Positions 5,997 through 11,949 of a stretch of DNA of 11,949 nt are shown piece after piece. Numbering within the stretch: the stretch's first letter is position 1; each line of letters opens with the position of its first letter. Below the pieces are notes generated by a model, which did no database searches, was not told the DNA's origin, and saw nothing but the letters and a program-made list of their open reading frames with translations. This DNA is from an uncultured Faecalibacterium sp. Its GTDB lineage: Bacteria; Bacillota; Clostridia; Oscillospirales; Ruminococcaceae. The stretch lies in assembly GCA_900540455.1 (NCBI GenBank), contig UQGD01000048.1, positions 1 through 11,949 of the forward strand, in the 5' to 3' direction. The translations under genes and the position numbers were made by a program.

Positions 5997-6014
5997 CATG
6001 GTTTATTCAAGCTG

Positions 6015-7616
6015 TCAGAAGGGGGTGAAACAGATTTTTTGCGGTGTTCCGTCCAGCAGATACTGGATATAGAGGCGGCCGTTTTCCACTTCTGCCTGCA
6101 CCTGCGTGGCACGCTCAAAGAGGGTGCGCAGGCGGCGGTACTCGTCCCGCTGCGCCTGTGTGTAGCGGGACGGCATATCCGAGGTGAGGAACACATTGCC
6201 CAGCAGGGCATTGACCGTGGCAAGGGTGCGTTTTTGCTCTGCCGTCAACTTGCAGTTTTCCTCCCGGAGGAAGAACACATCCGGGTCGCTGCCGTAGGCA
6301 CGGCCATTGAGCTGCCGCCGGAATAGCGTATTATTGATGGCTTGCTTTGTGGACACCCGCTCCCGGTGGAACAGGCGCATATACCACACATCGTCCCAGT
6401 CCAAGCTCACATCACAACTGACACGGCAGTAGTCCACCAGCCCGAAGGCAGGCATCACCGGCACGCCGCAGCCAAGGATGGCTTTTTGTCCGCACCAACT
6501 GCGCAGCAGCTCCATGGCACGGCGCATCCGGGCGGCACGGCTCTCGTGGGTGCTGCCAAAGGGGGCAGCGCCATACAGAAAATCCAGCTTAACAAGGTCG
6601 AAGCCCCAGTCGTTCAGCACCCGGTCAAACACCCGGCGCAGATAGTCCAGCACCGCCGGGTTGTCGATGTCCAGCGCATAAAAGCCGCTCCAGTTTCCGC
6701 CGCAGCACCATGGCGCACCATCCGCCTTCAGCAGCCAGTCCGGGTGCTGCCGGAAAAGGGCAGAGTCCTTTTCGCACACAAAGGGTGCAAGCCAGAGCCC
6801 GGCCTGAAAGCCAGAGGCGTGGATCTCGTCTACCATGCTCCGCAGCCCATGGGGGAATTTCTGCGCATCCGTTTCCAGCCAGTCGCCCACCTTCGGCTCC
6901 CAGCCGTCGTCGATCTGGAACAGGTCTCCCGGGCAAAGCAGGCTGCGGCATCCGGTCAGATCCTCCCGGATGGTATCCTCGGTGATGTCCTGATAGCGGT
7001 TGTACCAACTGGAATAGCCCGCCAGCTTCTTTTCGGTTCGAGGACGGATGCCCATAGCCCGAAACCAACCGTCAAACACCTCGGTCTCGCCGCCTGCGGC
7101 AAAAAACAGGTCGAACAGAGCAAAGCTGCCGCCGGGATGTTCCACCCCGGCGCAGTCCCGCTCCAGCGTCAGCAGGGCTTTGCGGCTGTCGTACCGGAGG
7201 ATGGTGTAGCCTGGGGTCTCGTCCAGCGATGCCACCAGCTGGAACTGCCCGCCCTTGCGGAAATAGCAGTAGGAAAAGCCGTGGCTCTGCCCCTTTTGAT
7301 GCCCGTAAGGTACAAAGTGATAATCGCCGTAGCGGTCAAAGGCATATTTTTTGCGCAGAAAGCCGGGGATATGGTCGGTGCCGCGCAGCTTGCCATTCCG
7401 GTTTAGCTCCGGGCTGTAGGTCCATGTCTGGTAGCCGTTCATGAACAGGCGCTCGTCGGCGGCCATCTTCCACGGCAGCTCGGCACGCACGGCTTTCAGC
7501 GTCCCGGCGGGCAAGTCGGCGGAAAGATGCACCACACCGCAGCCCGAGTGCACAGGGGCATCGCCCTGCCGCACACCGCCGGTGGTCTCCGCGTACCAGT
7601 GCAGCATTTCAGTCAT
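6015..7616 (-). CDS. Alpha-galactosidase, glycoside hydrolase family 36
   Basis: The enzyme should release terminal alpha-1,6-linked galactose from melibiose or raffinose-type sugars by a retaining mechanism. The 533-residue protein has an N-terminal beta domain, then a TIM barrel with SSWYNRY (202 to 208), FQIDDGWEPKVGDW (233 to 246) and GLWLAPF (273 to 279). The nucleophile is Asp345 in LVKLDFLYGA. The probable acid/base is Asp402 in RVSCDVS, after GCGVPVMPAFGLVD; the layout parallels Thermotoga maritima GalA (KIDFL ... RIGPD). No signal peptide is seen, so it acts in the cytoplasm. I chose the ATG at 7616 rather than a frame-open ATG 51 bases upstream because GGAGG lies nine bases before it and it overlaps the transporter stop (ATGACTGA). 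It is the last gene of the operon. It is shorter than the 700-residue members but close to the short GalA-like group. Confidence 0.88.
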   Translation of the reverse strand: MTEMLHWYAETTGGVRQGDAPVHSGCGVVHLSADLPAGTLKAVRAELPWKMAADERLFMNGYQTWTYSPELNRNGKLRGTDHIPGFLRKKYAFDRYGDYHFVPYGHQKGQSHGFSYCYFRKGGQFQLVASLDETPGYTILRYDSRKALLTLERDCAGVEHPGGSFALFDLFFAAGGETEVFDGWFRAMGIRPRTEKKLAGYSSWYNRYQDITEDTIREDLTGCRSLLCPGDLFQIDDGWEPKVGDWLETDAQKFPHGLRSMVDEIHASGFQAGLWLAPFVCEKDSALFRQHPDWLLKADGAPWCCGGNWSGFYALDIDNPAVLDYLRRVFDRVLNDWGFDLVKLDFLYGAAPFGSTHESRAARMRRAMELLRSWCGQKAILGCGVPVMPAFGLVDYCRVSCDVSLDWDDVWYMRLFHRERVSTKQAINNTLFRRQLNGRAYGSDPDVFFLREENCKLTAEQKRTLATVNALLGNVFLTSDMPSRYTQAQRDEYRRLRTLFERATQVQAEVENGRLYIQYLLDGTPQKICFTPF

Positions 7617-8994
7617 GGTTCGCTTCCTCCCCGTGGAGCTGTGCGCTGATCTCGGCAGCACGCTCATCCGTCAAAACAAACTTGCGGCGGAACAGCACCA
7701 GCGCACCTGCCAGCACCAGCATGGGCAGGACCGTCATCATCAGGCGCAGACCCAGCAGCGTTTCGGCGCTCTGTACTGCCACCGGGCCGGTCTCCTCCGT
7801 GTTGCCCACAAGACCGATGAGATCCAGCCCGATGCCGGTCAGGAACACCGCCACGCCGGAGGCAGCCTTGACTACAAAGGTCTGCATGGAAAAGATGACG
7901 CTCTCCTCCCGGCGTCCGGTCTTGAGCTGGCCGTAATCCACACTGTTGGAAAGGAACAGGGTGGTCAGCACGGTCAGCATCCCGTTGCAGGCAAACACCA
8001 CCACGCCCGGGATGCACAGCAGGGCAAGGCTATGGGAAAGCCCGGTCAGGCAGAACACCAGCAGTGTACCGTAGCCGCACAGCGCCAGTACAAGGCTCAG
8101 GTGAAATACCTGCGTGCTGCTGAACTTTTTGCGCAGCAAAGGGTAAAGCACCATCATGCCAAGGATCTGCGCCGCACCGCCCACAGTGGAAAACAGGGTG
8201 TAGGTGGCTTTCCAGCCTGCACCGCCAAGGTCGTATTTGAAGAAATAGATGATGAAGTTGGAGGTAAGGTACAGCGCCGAGTTGATCAGCACGATGCTGC
8301 CTACCACTACCATAGCCTGATCGTTGCGGAACAGGGCGGAGAACATCTCCTTTACGGTGGCGGTCTTCATCTCACTGGAGGTGGTTTCTTTCATGGAAAT
8401 GCAGCACACCAGCTCTGTCACTGCAAAAATTGCCGCTACGATCAATGCCACCCAGCGGAAGCCAGCGCGCTCGCTGTCGCCGCCAAGGGCTCCCACCAGC
8501 AGCATGGTGAACATGGCGATAAGAGCCGAACCAACGCCCGCACAGGTACGGCCCACCATGGAAAGATTCTCCCGGTCTTTGGGCGTGCGGGTCACGGCGG
8601 GGATCATGGACCAGTACGGGATATCCATCATGGTATAGGTGACGCCCCACAGGATGTACACCACGCTGAAATAGACCATCATCGCTGCTTCGTCCAGCAC
8701 AGGGGCGGCAAACAGGGCGTAGAGCACCAGCGCATTGAGCAGCGTACCGGAAAAGATCCACGGACGGAAACGCCCCCAGCGGGTGCGGGTCTTTGCCACC
8801 AGAACCCCCATAAAGGGGTCGTTGAAGGCATCGAAGAACCGGGCAGCCATGAGCAGCAGCCCCACAAAGCTGGCCGGAAGCCCCAGCACATCCTGATAAT
8901 AATACATGACATAAGAAGCCGACAGGGCGTATACCATATCCTTGCCCACGGCACCAATGCCGAACGCAGTTTTCTGTTTCAGGGTCAGTTCCAT
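7609..8994 (-). CDS. MelB-like galactoside:cation symporter (GPH family, MFS)
   Basis: The 461-residue membrane protein should import small galactosides with Na+ or H+. It aligns from its start with E. coli MelB as I recall it, and keeps the key acidic residues at the same numbers: Asp19 in GKDM, Asp55 and Asp59 in RFFDAFNDPFMG, and Asp124 in YTMMDIPYWSM. The segment FVVKAASG holds a lysine at 376, equivalent to the functionally important MelB Lys377. About twelve hydrophobic segments are visible, with the basic loop KTRTRWGRFRPW (68 to 79) between helices 2 and 3, as in the family. The ATG at 8994 overlaps the end of the GH2 gene by 10 bp and has an AAGGAGG site. Pairing with an alpha-galactosidase supports melibiose- or raffinose-like cargo; the GH2 neighbour allows beta-galactosides too. 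Confidence 0.9.
   Translation of the reverse strand: MELTLKQKTAFGIGAVGKDMVYALSASYVMYYYQDVLGLPASFVGLLLMAARFFDAFNDPFMGVLVAKTRTRWGRFRPWIFSGTLLNALVLYALFAAPVLDEAAMMVYFSVVYILWGVTYTMMDIPYWSMIPAVTRTPKDRENLSMVGRTCAGVGSALIAMFTMLLVGALGGDSERAGFRWVALIVAAIFAVTELVCCISMKETTSSEMKTATVKEMFSALFRNDQAMVVVGSIVLINSALYLTSNFIIYFFKYDLGGAGWKATYTLFSTVGGAAQILGMMVLYPLLRKKFSSTQVFHLSLVLALCGYGTLLVFCLTGLSHSLALLCIPGVVVFACNGMLTVLTTLFLSNSVDYGQLKTGRREESVIFSMQTFVVKAASGVAVFLTGIGLDLIGLVGNTEETGPVAVQSAETLLGLRLMMTVLPMLVLAGALVLFRRKFVLTDERAAEISAQLHGEEANHD
7626..7630 (-). promoter_or_regulatory. Ribosome binding site fixing the alpha-galactosidase start
   Basis: GGAGG on the minus strand lies nine bases before the ATG at 7616, inside the transporter gene. 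It supports that start over the longer in-frame option at 7667, which would overlap the transporter gene by 59 bp. Confidence 0.6.
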
Positions 8995-11366
8995 ACAGCA
9001 TCCTCCTTTTCAATGGTGAACCGCAGCACAACGGGCTGGGTCTGCGGTGCAGAAACGGTCAGCAGGGCTTCTCCGGCAGTGCCCACGGTGCGCAGATAGG
9101 TGCCGGTCATGCCGCCTTCTGCCACGGCGGTCTGCGGCCCCACAAGGGCGGCGCTGCCCTCCACCGTAAACTGCACCGGGAACTGTGCGTAGGGGGCTGG
9201 GGTGCCATTTTCGTCCAGAATACGCACTCGCACAGCCGCCATATCGTAAGTGTCTTTTTCCTGAAGAGTCGTCCGGCTGACCTTGACTTCCAAGTGCAGC
9301 TTTGCACTGGGGCAGAGGGTCACGCTGCGCACCACGTTGCCGTCCTGTACGGCATCGAACCGCCAGCGAGTGGCTTCGCCGCCCCAGTTGCCCACATATT
9401 TGCCGTAAAGCGCCACGCCATCTGCAAAGCTCATTTTATAGCGCAGCATACACCAGCCGAATTTGATCTTGTAGGCCAGCGGCAGCCCTGCCAAGCCATA
9501 TTTCCCGGCAGCCAGCAGGCAATCCCGCACAGCGGCTGCCTTGGAGGGAGAAAAGTGTTCCTGCGTTTCCAGCAGCTCGCCGATGGTATCGTCCATCACA
9601 AAGGGCGGGTGGGGCAGCGCCGTCCACTCACTTTGGCGCAGGGCGGTGACGAACACATCGTTTTTGTACAGCCTGACCTGCTGGGCATTGCTGAAAACGT
9701 AGGCCGTGCCCAGCTGCCCGGCGGGGTTATCACCGATGTCCATGGAGGAACTGACCGCCAGCACTGGGTCGGTGTCACCCTGACTGGCATAGACCGCCGC
9801 CGCCAATTTGGGATTGCGGAAGCTGTCCAGCACGCCGTGGTAGCAGATGCGGTCCCCGGAGCCAAAGTCCTTATGGGTCTGGTAGTCGAACATACACCAG
9901 CCAAAGCACCCGGCGTGCTCACCGCTGGCGTAGGCGGCGTTCTGTACCCGGACGTGCCGCAGGGCGTGTTCCTGCCGGTGCGGGCCATCGTCAAAGGCTT
10001 TGGTGGGGTACATGTGACCGTTGCACTCCGAGATGAGCAGCGCCTTGCCCATATCCGGGGTCACATCCTTTTTGGGCTTTGCGCCGGGCGTTACGCCGTT
10101 GTGGGAAAAATCGTTGTAGGCGTAGACATCCTCCAGCAGATGGCTTTTTTCCAGATACCGCACGCCGGAGGTGGCGCGGCTGGGGTCCAGCTGATGGGCG
10201 ATTTTGTTGGTGCGGGTGTAGAAGGCATCGTCGTCCACGCTCTCGTTGATGCGCACGCCCCACAGGATGATGCTGGGGTGGCTGCGGTTTTGCAGGAGCA
10301 TCTCCCGCAGCATCTCGCAGGCGGCGTCTTTCCAGTTGTCGTCCCCGATGTGCTGCCAGCCCGGCAATTCCGTGAACACCAGCAGACCTCGTCGGTCGCA
10401 CTCGTCCAGAAAATATGGGCTTTGGGGATAGTGACTGGTGCGCACGGCGGTGCAGTGCAGCTCCTCCTGCAAAATGCGTACATCCTCCCGCTGCAGGCTT
10501 TCCGGTGCGGCATAACCGATGTAAGGGTAGCTCTGGTGTCGGTTCAGACCCCGCAGGAAGGTCTTTTTTCCGTTGAGGTAAAAGCCATCCGCCCGGAACT
10601 CTGCCGTGCGGAAGCCAAACGTCACCTGTTTGCGGTCGATGGGTTGTCCTGCCGCATTCAAAAGCTCTGCCACGGCATGATGCAGCACCGGGTGTTCGGT
10701 ATCCCACGGCTGTGCATCCGGCACAGAAAGCTGCATCTTCCCGGTTTCTGCCGCCTGTGCGGTCTGCTCTGCCAGCAGGGCGCCGTCTGCGGTCTCCAAC
10801 CGGATGCGGACCGCCACGGCTGCGGGTGTGAGCTCTGCCGTCCACTGCACCACGGCATCATGTAAGGTGGGCGTGTAAACGAACAGGTCGGTCAGGCGGC
10901 TCTCTGCCGTAGCTTCCAGCCAGACTTCCCGGTACAGCCCGCCGTAGGTCAGGTAATCAATGACAAAGCCAAAGGGCGGAATGGCCGGGTCTTCCCGGGT
11001 GTCCAACTGTACGGTCAGCAGGTTTTCACCCTCCCGATCCACAAGGTCGGTGATCTCCACTGCAAAGCCGGTATAACCGCCCCGGTGCTGCCCGGCAACC
11101 TTGCCGTTGACCCACACCACCGCCTGATGGGCGGCTCCGTCAAAGCGGAGGAACAGCCGGGGCGCAGCCTGCACCGGCGGCACCCGGAACCGTTTGCGGT
11201 AGCCGCAGACCATCTCGTAATCGGCCGGAGAGGCATAGTGCAGCGGCACCTCCCGGCAGGTATGGGGCAAGCGGACGGCTTGCTGTTTTGGCACCGGCAA
11301 CCCCTTGCCAAAGGCCTCTGTCCAGTGTCGTGTAAACTCCCAGTCCTCGCAAAAACTGTGTTTCAT
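8985..11366 (-). CDS. Glycoside hydrolase family 2 enzyme, probably beta-galactosidase
   Basis: The 793-residue protein has a GH2 architecture: a sugar-binding jelly-roll (about 50 to 150, with VWVNGKVAGQHRGGYTGF at 84 to 101), an Ig-like domain (about 155 to 255), and a TIM barrel beginning near FYLNGKKTFLRGLNRHQSYP (262 to 281). The acid/base is Glu375 in LWGVRINES and the nucleophile Glu447 in LLISECNG. After the barrel come about 260 residues of beta-rich sequence, consistent with a DUF4982-like segment and a final Ig/Big-type domain (about 700 to 790). There is no signal peptide, so it is probably cytoplasmic. The Asn-Lys-Gly motif of beta-glucuronidases is not evident, and the alpha-galactosidase neighbour favours beta-galactosidase, but other GH2 specificities are possible. 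The ATG overlaps the regulator stop (ATGA), with GAAGGAG upstream. Confidence 0.85.
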   Translation of the reverse strand: MKHSFCEDWEFTRHWTEAFGKGLPVPKQQAVRLPHTCREVPLHYASPADYEMVCGYRKRFRVPPVQAAPRLFLRFDGAAHQAVVWVNGKVAGQHRGGYTGFAVEITDLVDREGENLLTVQLDTREDPAIPPFGFVIDYLTYGGLYREVWLEATAESRLTDLFVYTPTLHDAVVQWTAELTPAAVAVRIRLETADGALLAEQTAQAAETGKMQLSVPDAQPWDTEHPVLHHAVAELLNAAGQPIDRKQVTFGFRTAEFRADGFYLNGKKTFLRGLNRHQSYPYIGYAAPESLQREDVRILQEELHCTAVRTSHYPQSPYFLDECDRRGLLVFTELPGWQHIGDDNWKDAACEMLREMLLQNRSHPSIILWGVRINESVDDDAFYTRTNKIAHQLDPSRATSGVRYLEKSHLLEDVYAYNDFSHNGVTPGAKPKKDVTPDMGKALLISECNGHMYPTKAFDDGPHRQEHALRHVRVQNAAYASGEHAGCFGWCMFDYQTHKDFGSGDRICYHGVLDSFRNPKLAAAVYASQGDTDPVLAVSSSMDIGDNPAGQLGTAYVFSNAQQVRLYKNDVFVTALRQSEWTALPHPPFVMDDTIGELLETQEHFSPSKAAAVRDCLLAAGKYGLAGLPLAYKIKFGWCMLRYKMSFADGVALYGKYVGNWGGEATRWRFDAVQDGNVVRSVTLCPSAKLHLEVKVSRTTLQEKDTYDMAAVRVRILDENGTPAPYAQFPVQFTVEGSAALVGPQTAVAEGGMTGTYLRTVGTAGEALLTVSAPQTQPVVLRFTIEKEDAVWN

Positions 11367-11926
11367 CGGGGCAGCACTCCTTCCAGTAAAATTGAGATCA
11401 TTTCCTCCAGTACAGCAACATACTGCACTCCGCTTTCTGCCAGACTGCGGTCTGCCAGAAAACTCTCGATGGATGCGGTAATCATCTGCCGCAGCACCGG
11501 CAGGGACACCGGACGCATGACCCCCTCAGCCACGGCCTGCTCCAGCAGCGCCATGGTGGGCTCCCACCCGTTTTCCAACTGGCTGCGCACCCGCGCCGCC
11601 ACCACCGGGTATTTTTCGTCCAGTTCCTTCATCTGCCGCAGATCCAGCGCGGCATATTCTGCTGGTATGGCAATGATGACCGCCCGCAGCTTTTCCTGCA
11701 AAGTACCGCTGCCTGCCAGAATTTCCTGCTTGCAGCGGTGGATGTCCGCAAAGGCGTGGTCTACCATGTCCAGCAGAAGGGTCTCCTTGGAGGGGTAAAC
11801 GGTGTAGATGGTTTTTTTGCTGATATGCAGCGGCTCTGCCACCTGCTGCATGGTGAAATGCAGCCCCTGTTGACGGAATAACTGCATGGCCTGCGTGCGC
11901 ACCAGCGCATCGAGCTTTTCCTGCAT
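11363..11926 (-). CDS. TetR/AcrR-family transcriptional regulator
   Basis: The 187-residue protein begins with a typical TetR DNA-binding domain: helix 1 (KLDALVRTQAMQLFRQQG), then the helix-turn-helix FTMQQVAEPLHISKKTIYTVYPSKETLL (24 to 51). The rest (about 60 to 187) is helical and variable, as expected for ligand binding and dimerisation. It is the first gene of the operon, with AAGGAGG seven bases before the ATG, and its stop overlaps the GH2 start by 4 bp. This position suggests that it represses its own operon until a galactoside or related ligand binds. TetR control is less usual for sugar operons than LacI or AraC control, and the ligand is unknown. Only 23 bases lie upstream in the window, so the promoter and operator are not visible. 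Confidence 0.87.
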   Translation of the reverse strand: MQEKLDALVRTQAMQLFRQQGLHFTMQQVAEPLHISKKTIYTVYPSKETLLLDMVDHAFADIHRCKQEILAGSGTLQEKLRAVIIAIPAEYAALDLRQMKELDEKYPVVAARVRSQLENGWEPTMALLEQAVAEGVMRPVSLPVLRQMITASIESFLADRSLAESGVQYVAVLEEMISILLEGVLPR

Positions 11927-11949
11927 GAGCGTCCTCCTTGCGGAAACTG

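Noticed and set aside
6342..7406. 354-codon plus-strand open frame
   Set aside because: It is opposite the alpha-galactosidase, with no family motif and no convincing ribosome site.
7617..7667. Upstream start (17 extra codons) for the alpha-galactosidase
   Set aside because: The extra residues look unlike GH36 N-termini and would overlap the transporter gene by 59 bp; the ATG at 7616 has a well-spaced GGAGG.
7441..9099. 552-codon plus-strand open frame rich in His, Gln and Ala
   Set aside because: It is antisense to the MelB-like transporter; the His/Gln-rich composition is the complement of a hydrophobic membrane protein gene.
9294..10865. 523-codon open frame on the plus strand, antisense to the GH2 gene
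   Set aside because: It mirrors a GC-rich gene with clear GH2 catalytic motifs. It has no recognisable domain, and its composition is that of a reverse-complement shadow.

Overview
The window looks like part of a Clostridia genome, most likely an Oscillospiraceae gut bacterium such as Faecalibacterium or a relative. This is inferred from gene families, fairly high GC and strong GGAGG ribosome sites; there is no rRNA or other taxonomic marker. Every intact gene is on the minus strand, so transcription runs from right to left. The only plus-strand coding remnant is a decayed insertion sequence.

Region A (1 to about 3060) is one end of a Tn4451-like integrative mobilisable element that continues past the left edge. 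It carries an 801-residue large serine recombinase (TnpX type), a TnpV-like protein overlapping it by 4 bp, and a truncated small DUF6809-type gene. The recombinase start lies about 70 bp from the inferred element end, as expected for this class.

Region B (about 3060 to 5500) is a piece of a different, conjugative element: parB, an unrecognised 138-residue gene, a PcfB/DUF3801 gene, and virD4. The virD4 gene stops 11 sense codons after its Walker A motif because element A sits inside it, so the structure is nested: a recombinase-driven element inside the coupling-protein gene of an ICE. No parA, relaxase or mating-pore genes are visible in the window.

Region C (about 5510 to 5977) is the wreck of an IS3-family, IS150-group insertion sequence: a frameshifted orfA, the first 14 or so codons of orfB, a hairpin, and one terminal inverted repeat. 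It separates the ICE fragment from the metabolic genes.

Region D (6015 to 11926) is a compact four-gene operon for galactoside use: a TetR regulator, a GH2 glycosidase (probably beta-galactosidase), a MelB-like cation:sugar symporter and a GH36 alpha-galactosidase. Each gene overlaps the next by 4 to 10 bp, so translation is probably coupled. The likely working order is uptake of small galactosides by the symporter and hydrolysis in the cytoplasm by the two enzymes, with the TetR protein sensing a sugar or intermediate. The promoter lies beyond the right edge. A hairpin with a short U-tract inside the IS remnant may end the transcript.
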